Source: Rhodospirillaceae bacterium (GTDB lineage Bacteria > Pseudomonadota > Alphaproteobacteria > Rhodospirillales > Magnetovibrionaceae). Taken from it: a DNA stretch of 14,316 nucleotides. The notes beneath the pieces are model-generated. The model was not told the origin of the DNA and searched no databases. It worked only from the letters and a program-made list of their open reading frames with translations. Location of the stretch: the NCBI GenBank assembly GCA_029883045.1, contig JAOUJU010000016.1, positions 1 to 14,316 on the forward strand. Reading direction: 5' to 3'. Shown one piece after another: positions 7,093 through 14,214 of this stretch; the stretch's first letter is position 1, and each line of letters begins with the position of its first letter. The position numbers and the translations under genes are program-made.

Positions 7093-8094
7093 TTAGTTAG
7101 CGGCAACGTGTTGAACGAAGCGCAACATATTGCAGGTGTAGCCATATTCGTTGTCATACCATGACACAACCTTAACAAAGGTTCCGTCTAGCGCAATTCC
7201 GGCACCGGCATCAAAGATAGAAGACGCAGAACAATCACGGAAATCAGTCGAAACAACCATTTCATCGGTGTAATTGAGCGTGCCCTTCATTTCGCCTTCG
7301 GATGCTTTTTTCATGGCTTTGCAAATGTCATCATAAGATGCGTCTTTTTCCAATTCGACGGTCAAATCAACAACCGAAACGTCCGATGTAGGAACGCGGA
7401 ATGCCATGCCGGTTAGCTTGCCGTTTAGTTCAGGCAGAACCACGCCAACGGCCTTGGCCGCACCGGTGGATGAAGGAATGATGTTTTCCAAAATACCACG
7501 GCCACCGCGCCAGTCTTTGGCAGATGGGCCATCAACAGTTTTTTGGGTGGCAGTAGCAGCGTGAACGGTAGTCATCAGGCCACGTTTAAGTCCCCAGTTA
7601 TCGTTCAGAACCTTAGCTACTGGTGCCAAGCAGTTGGTGGTGCAAGATGCAGCCGATACAATTGCTTGTCCGGCATAATCTTTGTGGTTAACGCCAAAAA
7701 CGAACATTGGGGTGGCATCTTTTGAAGGTGCGCTTTGCACAACCTTTTTGGCGCCTGCCTTAATGTGGGCTTGGCAGGTTTCTTCCGTGAGGAAGAACCC
7801 GGTTGATTCAATAACGATATCAACATTTACATCACCCCACGCAAGGTTTGCTGGGTCACGTTCGGCGGTTAGGCGAATTTCTTTGCCATTAACAACCAGA
7901 TTTTTGCCCTTAGATGAAACATCGCCATCAAAATTTCCGTGAACTGAATCATATTTAAGCATGTATGCAAGATAATCAGCTTCCAGCAGATCGTTGATTG
8001 CCACGACCTCAAGATCACCAAATTCTTTTGCTATTGCACGAAATACCATGCGGCCAATACGGCCAAAACCGTTAATACCTATACGAGTTGCCAT
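7093..8094 (-). CDS. gap: Glyceraldehyde-3-phosphate dehydrogenase, type I
   Basis: The 333-residue product catalyses the phosphorylating oxidation of glyceraldehyde 3-phosphate in glycolysis and its reverse in gluconeogenesis. The Rossmann motif GINGFGRIGR is at 6-15, and the NAD-preferring acidic residue is Asp35 in AINDL. The catalytic loop SAASCTTNC carries Cys151, with His178 in TTVHAATATQ as the base; substrate-binding features include SSTGAAKAVG and WYDNEYGY near the end. All catalytic residues are present. The ATG at 8094 has an AGGGAGAG box about 8 nt upstream. A strong terminator follows, so gap appears to be transcribed alone, unlike in many relatives, where tkt, pgk and fba lie next to it. 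Confidence 0.97.
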   Translation of the reverse strand: MATRIGINGFGRIGRMVFRAIAKEFGDLEVVAINDLLEADYLAYMLKYDSVHGNFDGDVSSKGKNLVVNGKEIRLTAERDPANLAWGDVNVDIVIESTGFFLTEETCQAHIKAGAKKVVQSAPSKDATPMFVFGVNHKDYAGQAIVSAASCTTNCLAPVAKVLNDNWGLKRGLMTTVHAATATQKTVDGPSAKDWRGGRGILENIIPSSTGAAKAVGVVLPELNGKLTGMAFRVPTSDVSVVDLTVELEKDASYDDICKAMKKASEGEMKGTLNYTDEMVVSTDFRDCSASSIFDAGAGIALDGTFVKVVSWYDNEYGYTCNMLRFVQHVAAN

Positions 8095-8232
8095 TATTTA
8101 TCTCTCCCTGAAACGTTTATTTATAATATTGGCCAAAAAGATGGCCGAAACTCACTAAAATTACCTGAAATTATGTTGGCGCTTTGTACCACAGCGTCTT
8201 TCAACCCATTAACACCCCGGTGGGGGGCGGCC

Positions 8233-8265
8233 GTGTACCCTTCTGGGTGGGACACAATTTTTTTT
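8233..8265 (+). terminator. Terminator-like hairpin with T run
   Basis: GTGTACCC, a TTCT loop and GGGT, a three-base bulge and ACAC form a short 4+4 bp stem, followed two bases later by eight T residues (8258-8265). There is no forward-strand gene upstream for it to terminate. It could end stray antisense transcription from the gap side, or be a chance structure. Confidence 0.3.
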
Positions 8266-8441
8266 AGCACCATATGGCTAAAAATTGACCCGACACGCCA
8301 CTTTTTGCCCTGAGGGTAAAAACTACATGAGAAGAATTTAGCGCCCCTCACTGCCATTTATCCGGGGCACAATGGAGTGTTGGCACAGCTAGGTCAACGA
8401 TGTTTTTTTTCGATTATTACCAGTTTGTTGCTAGGCGGTGG

Positions 8442-8471
8442 TTGACGTTCTTTGGGGGAGGGCTTTATGCT
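8442..8471 (+). promoter_or_regulatory. Sigma70-like promoter of zauP-zapA
   Basis: TTGACG at 8442-8447 and TATGCT at 8466-8471 are separated by 18 bases, a good match to the housekeeping consensus. The predicted start, near 8478, leaves a leader of about 50 nt before the zauP ATG at 8528. It also excludes the longer in-frame starts at 8438 and 8474. Confidence 0.55.
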
Positions 8472-8527
8472 TAATGATAATAAACATATCTTTAATCGGG
8501 GGGTTTCAAACAGTGTCAGGATCAAGC

Positions 8528-8857
8528 ATGCACGCAACAGACGAAGCGTTATCATCGGTTGATGATAGCAATGCTTCTGCCACCTTGCGCGAAACCCAAA
8601 TGAGTAGCGAACGTATGTTAGTTGCTATTGGAAATATTGAACGTGCGTTAGATGAAAAATTTAAACGCGACGAAGATGAAAAAAACACACCCGATCCGGC
8701 CATTGCTTTATTGAACGAAGAAATAGCCCAACTTAAATCTGAAATTGCAAAACTTAACAGCGAAAATAGTGAATTACATCAAGCTGTTAACGTGGCTGGC
8801 AACAAGTTAGATAGTGCAATCGAAAGTTTGAGCGCACATCTTTCTGAAGTGAATTAA
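8528..8857 (+). CDS. zauP: Coiled-coil protein next to zapA, probable ZauP-type ZapA partner
   Basis: The product is 109 residues from ATG 8528, acidic, with no cysteine, no membrane segment and a long heptad-rich stretch from about residue 60 to the end (EIAQLKSEIAKLNSENSELHQ). In Caulobacter crescentus a small coiled-coil protein, ZauP, is encoded directly before zapA and works with it to tighten the FtsZ ring. Position, size and coiled coil fit that family; the assignment rests on those, not on sequence identity I could measure. The start is chosen because AGGA lies 6 nt upstream and a promoter predicted at 8442-8471 would place transcription start downstream of the longer candidates. It lies 66 nt before zapA, in one likely operon. 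Confidence 0.65.
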   Translation: MHATDEALSSVDDSNASATLRETQMSSERMLVAIGNIERALDEKFKRDEDEKNTPDPAIALLNEEIAQLKSEIAKLNSENSELHQAVNVAGNKLDSAIESLSAHLSEVN

Positions 8858-8887
8858 TTTTAGAAAATAAACAAAAAAATAAAAAAT

Positions 8888-8909
8888 AAAAAATAATAAT
8901 TTATTTTTT
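8888..8909 (+). repeat. AT-only inverted repeat touching the zapA ribosome binding site
   Basis: AAAAAATAA (8888-8896) and TTATTTTTT (8901-8909) form a perfect 9-bp arm pair around TAAT, ending two bases before the AGGAG of zapA at 8911. As RNA it would be a weak hairpin. It may simply reflect an A-rich spacer. Confidence 0.5.
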
Positions 8910-8923
8910 TAGGAGCAAAAAAA

Positions 8924-9298
8924 TTGGCGCGCGTTTCAGTAACAATCAATAAACAATCATATGAAATTGCGTGCGAACAAGGCCAAGAACAAAGTGTGCT
9001 TGCCCTAGCCAGTAGCGTTGATGAAAAAGTATCCCAGCTTGTTGGCTCTTTGGGTCACGTGGGCGAGTCCCGATCGTTGGTGATGGCAGCACTGCTTATG
9101 GCCGATGAAATACAAGAGCTTAAAAAAGACAAGGCACGAATTAAGGCCGAGGCCGATGCACGGGTAGCAGACGCAGAAGAAAAAATTCGTTTGCAATATG
9201 CCAATAACCAATCACAAACACAGTCCATGACCTTGAAAACGTTAAGCGAAGCGGCCAAGCGCATGGAAAGCATTGCACAGCGCATCGAAGCCTCTTAA
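8924..9298 (+). CDS. zapA: Cell division protein ZapA
   Basis: ZapA is a small FtsZ-ring-associated protein that cross-links FtsZ filaments. The 124-residue product starts at TTG 8924, where AGGAG at 8911-8915 gives an 8-nt spacing. The N-terminal half holds the family pattern VSVTINKQSYEIACEQGQEQSVLALASSVDEKV and then VGESRSLVMAALLMADEI; the C-terminal half is a charged coiled coil (about 60-124) that would form the dimer and tetramer. It follows the probable zauP gene and precedes the 6S RNA gene, as in many proteobacteria, where zapA, ssrS and the cyclo-ligase gene stand in this order. Confidence 0.93.
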   Translation: MARVSVTINKQSYEIACEQGQEQSVLALASSVDEKVSQLVGSLGHVGESRSLVMAALLMADEIQELKKDKARIKAEADARVADAEEKIRLQYANNQSQTQSMTLKTLSEAAKRMESIAQRIEAS

Positions 9299-9307
9299 GT
9301 TCCGGCC

Positions 9308-9474
9308 TAAGGGCGGTCGCTGCCCGGTTCGTTGGCCTCACACAATCCCTGGGGCTATAAGTCTATCTCGGGAGCTGTCCCTGCCGGGCCCGTGGGCCCG
9401 TTACATGGCACCCACCTGTACAAGCAGGTCACAGAGGACTGATCGCGCTGACGGCCATGGCGGCACCGCCCCCA
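9308..9474 (+). ncRNA. ssrS: 6S RNA
   Basis: 6S RNA binds housekeeping RNA polymerase by mimicking an open promoter. No coding signal fits the 220 bases between zapA and the cyclo-ligase gene, the usual site of 6S RNA. GGGCGGT (9311-9317) pairs with ACCGCCC (9465-9471), and after one bulged C, GCTGCC (9319-9324) pairs with GGCGGC (9459-9464, one G-U pair), making a closing stem of 13 bp for a molecule of about 165 nt. Inside are a mostly unpaired stretch with CACACAATCCCTGGGGCTATAAG character and a small hairpin ACCTG/CAGGT at 9415-9430. Ends are estimated from the stem. A weak TTGCAC/TAAGTT promoter may sit over the zapA stop. Confidence 0.8.
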
Positions 9475-9518
9475 TTTATATTTATATTGTTGAAATCCGC
9501 CCCAAGAATGAAAAAGCC

Positions 9519-10100
9519 ATGAATTCTACCAAAGATAAATCTGCCATGCGCCAAACGGCCAAGGCCTGCCGGGCAGAAGCAGCCCTGCAGTTGGGCGAAG
9601 ATGGAATAAAAAGCTTTCTCGAAACTTTCGCTAAAAACTGGGGCGATATTTTTGGTGCCGATTCAGTGGTTGCCGGATACTGGCCCATGTCTGGTGAAAT
9701 GGACGTGCGCCCGGCTTTGGTATTGTTAGACCGGGTTGGCTGCCTGACGGCGCTACCCGAAGTGGTTGAAAAAAACCGCCCCTTGCGTTTTCGCGCATGG
9801 GTTCCGGGCGAAGACTTAATTGAGGGCGCACACGGAACGGCCCACCCGCTGGTATCAGCCCCGCCAATGCGCCCCGATGTTGTTTTGGTTCCCCTATTGA
9901 GCTTTGATCGAAAGGGTTACAGGTTGGGCTGGGGTGGGGGTTATTATGACCGCACCCTTGAAGCATTAAGAAAATCTGGCAATGTGGTAGCGGTAGGTGC
10001 TGCCTATGGTGCACAAGAAGTTGACGAAGTGCCTCATGATGAATTTGATCAGACGCTCAATTGGATAATTACAGAAAAAGAGGCAATAAAAATTAAATGA
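9519..10100 (+). CDS. 5-formyltetrahydrofolate cyclo-ligase
   Basis: The enzyme (YgfA/Fau family) uses ATP to convert 5-formyltetrahydrofolate into 5,10-methenyltetrahydrofolate, clearing an inhibitory folate form. From ATG 9519 it has 193 residues. Visible motifs are YWPMSGEMDVRP at 54-65 (substrate loop), VLVPLLSFDRKGYRLGWGGGYYDR ending near 144 with the nucleotide-binding glycine run, and a C-terminal VDEVPHDEFDQTLNWIITE. The reading frame stays open upstream into the 6S RNA, but the first convincing start is 9519; 9546 is an alternative. No strong ribosome binding site is seen. The stop overlaps the next start by four bases (ATGA). Confidence 0.93.
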   Translation: MNSTKDKSAMRQTAKACRAEAALQLGEDGIKSFLETFAKNWGDIFGADSVVAGYWPMSGEMDVRPALVLLDRVGCLTALPEVVEKNRPLRFRAWVPGEDLIEGAHGTAHPLVSAPPMRPDVVLVPLLSFDRKGYRLGWGGGYYDRTLEALRKSGNVVAVGAAYGAQEVDEVPHDEFDQTLNWIITEKEAIKIK

Positions 10101-10906
10101 ATGTTTTGTTTGTTGGTGACGTGGTTGGAAAAAGTGGAAGAAAAGCGTTGGAAGATCATCTTCCAAATATCGCTACTGAGCTCAATCTCGATTTTATAGT
10201 CGTTAATGGTGAAAACTCTGCCCATGGTTTTGGTATAACCGCGGCAATATGCGAAAGCATGTTTGCAATGGGTGTTGATGTCATTACCACCGGCAATCAC
10301 GTCTGGGACCAACGCGAAATAATGGATTACATCGGGACTGAACCGCGCCTGTTGCGCCCGATAAATTACCCCGAAGGCACACCGGGTTTGGGTAGCGGCG
10401 TGTTTACAACTAAGGGCGGCAAAAAAGTTTTGGTAATACACCCCATGGGCAGGCTGTTCATGGAAGCATTAGATGATCCGTTCATGGCGGTGCAAAAGGC
10501 ATTGCTTAATCAAAAACTTGGCGAAACGGTTGATTTTATTTTGCTTGATGTTCACGCCGAGGCCAGCAGTGAAAAAATGGCAATGGCCCATAGGTTCGAT
10601 GGCAAGGTTTCAATGGTCGTTGGAACCCACACCCATGTTCCCACGGCTGATGCCCAGATTTTCCCCGGAGGTACCGCATATCAAACCGATGCCGGAATGT
10701 GTGGCGATTATAATTCGGTCATTGGTATGCAAAAAGAAGCCGCAGTTGACAGGTTTATTTCCAAGATGCGCACCCAGCGCCTAGAGCCGGCAGCGGGTGA
10801 GGGTACTTTTTGTGCCGTATTTGTTGAAAGTGATGATCAAACCGGGCTGGCAAAACGCATATCCCCGGTTCGTCGTGGCGCCAGATTGGCACCGCAAAAC
10901 CCTTAA
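10097..10906 (+). CDS. YmdB-like metallophosphoesterase (TIGR00282 family)
   Basis: The 269-residue product belongs to the calcineurin-like family whose Bacillus member YmdB hydrolyses cyclic nucleotides and affects biofilm formation. The two-metal site residues are visible: Asp8 in VLFVGDVVG, Glu39 and Asn40 in VVNGENSAHG, Asn67 and His68 in TTGNHVWD, His153 in LLDVHAE, and His178 and His180 in GTHTHVPTAD. The C-terminal half holds the family stretch GGTAYQTDAGMCGDYNSVIGM. It overlaps the cyclo-ligase by ATGA and is the last gene before a 245-nt gap. The substrate in alphaproteobacteria is not known to me. Confidence 0.92.
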   Translation: MNVLFVGDVVGKSGRKALEDHLPNIATELNLDFIVVNGENSAHGFGITAAICESMFAMGVDVITTGNHVWDQREIMDYIGTEPRLLRPINYPEGTPGLGSGVFTTKGGKKVLVIHPMGRLFMEALDDPFMAVQKALLNQKLGETVDFILLDVHAEASSEKMAMAHRFDGKVSMVVGTHTHVPTADAQIFPGGTAYQTDAGMCGDYNSVIGMQKEAAVDRFISKMRTQRLEPAAGEGTFCAVFVESDDQTGLAKRISPVRRGARLAPQNP

Positions 10907-11054
10907 AAACACTGTTTATGCCGCCATATTGCCATATTACGGGCATAGGTTTTATTGGGTAAAGCGGGCAGGTGTCCTTTATTTTAATCCCGTATGGTAT
11001 AAAAACTCCGTATTCGGGGCCTTAATCGATTCGTTTCGGTTATCTGGTTATTTA

Positions 11055-11112
11055 TTGCTGTGCTAGCACTCAGCCCAGCTAACTTGCTGTGTTACTACTC
11101 AGCCCAGCTAAC
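11055..11112 (+). repeat. Tandem 29-bp direct repeat upstream of yebC
   Basis: Two adjacent copies, 11055-11083 and 11084-11112, share TTGCTGTG, five variable bases, then ACTCAGCCCAGCTAAC; 26 of 29 positions agree. A partial third start, TTAATGTG, follows at 11113-11120. It lies 39 nt before the yebC ATG, so it could be a regulator binding array, a duplicated promoter segment or part of the leader. The rest of the 10907-11151 gap holds only an ATGCC/GGCAT pairing near 10918-10946 and a TATAAA-like stretch near 10997. Confidence 0.85.
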
Positions 11113-11151
11113 TTAATGTGAAATTATTATTTTCGAAGAGTAAAATTAAAA

Positions 11152-11898
11152 ATGGCAGGTCATTCCAAATTTAAAAATATTCAATACCGCAAAGGCGCAC
11201 AGGACGCTAAGCGGGCAAAAACTTTTTCCAAGCACGCCAAGGAAATATATGTTGCCGCCAAAATGGGCATGCCCGATCCGGATAAAAATCCACGCTTGCG
11301 AACCGCTATAATTGCAGCGCGCGGCGATAACATGCCGAAAGACAATATTACCCGTGCCATCAAAAAAGCCGAAGGTGGCGGTGGGGAAAATTATGACGAA
11401 GTTCGTTACGAAGGGTACGGCCCCGGGGGCGTTGCAATAATTGTTGAAGCATTGACCGATAACCGTAACCGTACCGCCAGCGAAGTGCGTACCGCATTTT
11501 CTAAACATGGTGGCAGCTTGGGCGAAACTGGTTCAGTTGGTTTTATGTTTGATCGCGTCGGAATTGTTCGTTTTGCAAAAGATGTCGGCGATAGCGATAG
11601 CGTTTTTGAAGCAGCCCTAGAAGCAGGCGCCGATGATGTTGCGTCGGATGATGAAGGCCATGAAATAACATGCAGCCCGGATGATTTTGCATCAGTGCGC
11701 GATACCTTGGAACAAAAATTTGGTGAACCAACGGCAGCGCGGCTTGATTGGAAACCAAACGTTACAACCGATCTTGATGAACATGCAGCGGAAACTTTGT
11801 TCAAGCTTCTTGACACACTAGAAGACGATGATGATGTGCAAAGGGTTTCAGCAAACTTTGAAGTATCGGATGAAATATTAGCAAAGCTAAGCGCCTGA
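11152..11898 (+). CDS. yebC: YebC/PmpR-family protein
   Basis: The 248-residue product has the full-length family form, starting MAGHSKFKNIQYRKGAQDAKRAKTF and continuing with RGDNMPKDNITRAIKKAEG, YEGYGPGGVAIIVEALTDNRNRTASEVR and GSLGETGSVGFMF. These signatures span the N-terminal helical and two alpha/beta domains. YebC-type proteins were long described as transcription regulators; more recent work links them to translation of difficult sequences such as proline stretches, an activity that overlaps that of elongation factor P, also present here. A GAAGAG box lies about 11 nt before the ATG. It precedes ruvC by 51 nt, the common bacterial yebC-ruvCAB order. Confidence 0.95.
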   Translation: MAGHSKFKNIQYRKGAQDAKRAKTFSKHAKEIYVAAKMGMPDPDKNPRLRTAIIAARGDNMPKDNITRAIKKAEGGGGENYDEVRYEGYGPGGVAIIVEALTDNRNRTASEVRTAFSKHGGSLGETGSVGFMFDRVGIVRFAKDVGDSDSVFEAALEAGADDVASDDEGHEITCSPDDFASVRDTLEQKFGEPTAARLDWKPNVTTDLDEHAAETLFKLLDTLEDDDDVQRVSANFEVSDEILAKLSA

Positions 11899-11949
11899 TG
11901 GCGTATGTGTTTGGTGTTTAAAATACTAAACGCTGGGTAAGGGAATAAA

Positions 11950-12465
11950 GTGGCTATGCGCCTTATTGGTCTTGATCCTGGTTTGCGCACAACCGGCTGG
12001 GGTGTCATCGAGGTTGATGGTAATCACCTTTCGTTTGTTGGCGAGGGCATTGTGCAAACAAATTCAAAACTGTCGTTGGCCGAACGGTTGGGTGAGCTAT
12101 TTGTTGGTGTCAGCGCAGTAATCAATGAATACAAGCCGATTGAGGCCGCAGTGGAAGAAACTTTTGTAAACGTTAATCCGGCATCTACGCTGAAACTTGG
12201 CCAAGCCCGCGGCGTGGTGTTATTGGCACCTGCCATGGCAGGGCTTGTGGTTGGGGAATATTCACCCAACATGATAAAAAAATCGGTTGTTGGTTCGGGG
12301 CACGCCACTAAAGAACAGGTTCAGATGATGGTGAAAACAATTTTGCCTAAGGCAACATTTACCAACGCCGATGCTGCCGATGCTTTGGCTATCGCCATAT
12401 GCCATGCCCATTTGGCCCAGACCAATATGCGCATAATTAATGCCAGCAGGAGCGCAGGCCTATGA
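11950..12465 (+). CDS. ruvC: Holliday junction endonuclease RuvC
   Basis: RuvC cuts four-way DNA junctions within the RuvABC resolvasome. From GTG 11950 the product has 171 residues; AAGGGA at 11939-11944 lies 5 nt upstream, while the ATG at 11956 is an alternative. The four catalytic acids are present: Asp9 in IGLDPGLRTTGWGV, Glu69 in AVEETFVNVNP, and Asp141 and Asp144 in ADAADALAIAICH. The LKLGQARGV and AxVVGSGHATKEQV segments also match the family. The stop overlaps the ruvA start by ATGA, indicating coupled translation. Confidence 0.96.
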   Translation: MAMRLIGLDPGLRTTGWGVIEVDGNHLSFVGEGIVQTNSKLSLAERLGELFVGVSAVINEYKPIEAAVEETFVNVNPASTLKLGQARGVVLLAPAMAGLVVGEYSPNMIKKSVVGSGHATKEQVQMMVKTILPKATFTNADAADALAIAICHAHLAQTNMRIINASRSAGL

Positions 12466-13115
12466 TTGCCATGCTCAAAGGAATGGTTGAAAACATTAAA
12501 GACGGCACTGTCGTGATTGATGTTGGCGGGGTTGGCTATCTTGTTTTTTGTCCGGGTGGAACAATCGGGCGCATGGCGGTGGGTGAAGCCGTGATGTTGC
12601 ATATCGAAACCCATGTGCGCGAAGACCATATTCATCTTTATGGGTTCATAGACCCGGTTGAACGCGAATGGTATCGTTTGTTAACCACGGTTCAAGGTGT
12701 TGGTTCGAAGGTTGCAATTGCAATGTTATCATCCCTTTCGGTTGATGAACTTAGTCGTGCCATTGTTAGCGGCGACAAAGCACAAATTGGTCGCGCCAAC
12801 GGGGTTGGGCCTAAGCTGGCGGCGCGCATCGCAACCGAATTAAAAGACAAAGTTGCAAAAATTACGCTAGGCGCATCAGGCCTAAGCACACCTTCAGCAT
12901 CAACCAACAAAAGCACAATAGGTGATGGTGCGGCCACGGTCAGCGCCGACATGACCCGCGATGCGGTTTCGGCGTTGGTTAATCTTGGTTATTCACCGTC
13001 AGATGCCTTTAGTGCCGTAAGCCACGCTGCCAATCGGGCCGGCGATGGGGTTAGCATCGAAGCCTTGGTCAAGGGTGGCTTGGCCGAACTTGGCCCTAAA
13101 GAACACGGGCACTGA
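12462..13115 (+). CDS. ruvA: Holliday junction branch migration protein RuvA
   Basis: RuvA forms tetramers that hold the junction open and recruit RuvB. The 217-residue product has the OB-fold domain at 1-63 (MIAMLKGMVENI to HIHLYGF), two helix-hairpin-helix motifs at GVGSK (79-83) and GVGPK (114-118), a flexible Ser/Thr/Ala linker at about 136-163, and the RuvB-binding domain at 164-212 (DAVSALVNLGYSPSDAFSAV). An AGGAG box in the end of ruvC precedes the ATG. It overlaps ruvC by four bases. Confidence 0.96.
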   Translation: MIAMLKGMVENIKDGTVVIDVGGVGYLVFCPGGTIGRMAVGEAVMLHIETHVREDHIHLYGFIDPVEREWYRLLTTVQGVGSKVAIAMLSSLSVDELSRAIVSGDKAQIGRANGVGPKLAARIATELKDKVAKITLGASGLSTPSASTNKSTIGDGAATVSADMTRDAVSALVNLGYSPSDAFSAVSHAANRAGDGVSIEALVKGGLAELGPKEHGH

Positions 13116-13152
13116 TAAAAATTAAATACTTAAACAAACTACGGAAAACAAA

Positions 13153-14214
13153 TTGAGCAAAGACAGAATAATAAGCCCGGATGAAAATACAGCAGACGCA
13201 GCAGACGCCTCTGATGTGGTTGATGCTGGCTTGCGCCCAAAATCTTTAAGCGATTTTGTCGGCCAATCTGGCACGTGTGAAAACCTATCGGTGTTTGTTC
13301 AGGCCGCAAAAAACCGTGGCGAGGCCATGGACCACACACTTTTTTACGGGCCCCCGGGTTTGGGTAAAACCACGTTGGCACAGATTGTAGCAAACGAATT
13401 GGGCGTTGGGTTTCGCGCGACATCAGGACCAGTAATCGCCAAAGCCGGTGATTTAGCGGCGATACTAACCAACCTGCAAGCGCACGATGTTTTGTTTATT
13501 GATGAAATACACAGGCTAAATCCGGTGGTTGAAGAAATACTTTATCCAGCAATGGAAGATTTCCAGCTTGATTTAATAATTGGCGAAGGGCCAGCCGCCA
13601 GAAGTGTTAGAATTGATCTTGCACCGTTTACCCTGATTGGGGCGACCACCCGTTCGGGCCTTATTTCCACGCCGTTGCGTGATCGTTTTGGTATTCCGTT
13701 GCGTCTTGAATTTTATTCACCAGCTGAACTGGTTAGTATTGTTAAGCGCGGTGCGGGGATTTTGGGAATAAAAATGAACGAAGATGGCGCCATGGAGGTT
13801 GCCAAGCGTTCACGGGGAACCCCGCGCGTTGCTGGTAGATTGTTAAAACGGGTGCGCGATTTTGCTGAACTAGATGGCAACAAAACAATTGATGCCAAAT
13901 CAGCCGACGCGGCGCTTAACCGCCTTGAGGTCGACAAAGCCGGCCTTGATTCCATGGACAGGCGCTATCTTGATTGTATAGCCAAAAATTATTCAGGCGG
14001 CCCGGTGGGGGTGGAAACCCTTGCCGCTGCCCTGTCTGAACAGCGCGACACCATCGAAGACGTGATTGAGCCATACTTGATACAACAAGGTTTATTAATG
14101 CGCACGCCCCGCGGGCGCGCACTTACGCCCGGCGCCTATCAGCATATGGGGCTAAAACCACCCAAAGGTGCGGCACAATTGGAACTTATAAAAGGAACCG
14201 CAGGTGATGAGTGA
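13153..14214 (+). CDS. ruvB: Holliday junction branch migration helicase RuvB
   Basis: RuvB is the AAA+ motor that pumps DNA through the RuvA-bound junction. The product from TTG 13153 has 353 residues; ACGGA lies about 7 nt upstream. Walker A is GPPGLGKT at 66-73, Walker B VLFIDE at 113-118, sensor 1 GATTRSG at 163-169, and the arginine-finger region PLRDRFG at 174-180. The C-terminal winged-helix domain ends with RTPRGRALTPGAYQHMGL. The N-terminal 30 residues are acidic and alanine-rich before LRPKSLSDFVGQ, slightly longer than in some homologues. It lies 37 nt after ruvA and overlaps ybgC by 8 nt. Confidence 0.97.
   Translation: MSKDRIISPDENTADAADASDVVDAGLRPKSLSDFVGQSGTCENLSVFVQAAKNRGEAMDHTLFYGPPGLGKTTLAQIVANELGVGFRATSGPVIAKAGDLAAILTNLQAHDVLFIDEIHRLNPVVEEILYPAMEDFQLDLIIGEGPAARSVRIDLAPFTLIGATTRSGLISTPLRDRFGIPLRLEFYSPAELVSIVKRGAGILGIKMNEDGAMEVAKRSRGTPRVAGRLLKRVRDFAELDGNKTIDAKSADAALNRLEVDKAGLDSMDRRYLDCIAKNYSGGPVGVETLAAALSEQRDTIEDVIEPYLIQQGLLMRTPRGRALTPGAYQHMGLKPPKGAAQLELIKGTAGDE

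Larger units (their letters stand above)
8095..8527. other. Long divergent intergenic region between gap and zauP
   Basis: No convincing gene was found in these 433 bases. It must hold the gap promoter on the reverse strand; the AT-rich stretch at 8118-8130 with a GGCCA/TGGCC hairpin at about 8131-8148 lies in the gap leader or promoter zone. It also holds a terminator-like hairpin at 8233-8265 on the forward strand and the zauP promoter at 8442-8471. A 78-codon reverse ORF at 8121-8357 has no recognisable features and is probably chance. Confidence 0.6.

Noticed and set aside
8121..8357. 78-codon reverse ORF upstream of gap
   Set aside because: No family features, cysteine- and aromatic-rich odd composition, and it covers the expected gap promoter and leader.
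8467..8562. 31-codon forward ORF with GGGGGAGGG four bases before its ATG, overlapping the zauP start
   Set aside because: Its start codon falls in the predicted -10 element (8466-8471), so it would not be on the transcript from that promoter. Worth revisiting only if a start site is mapped upstream.
10797..11066. 89-codon forward ORF across the end of the phosphoesterase gene and the following gap
   Set aside because: It starts inside the phosphoesterase gene in another frame, has no ribosome binding site or family match, and the real gene ends at 10906.
11055..11120. Possible CRISPR array
   Set aside because: There are only two adjacent units with no unique spacers of proper length between them, and no cas genes nearby.
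11916..11931. GTTTA/TAAAC hairpin between yebC and ruvC as a terminator
   Set aside because: The stem is only five AT-rich pairs and has no T run, and yebC-ruvC co-transcription is common.
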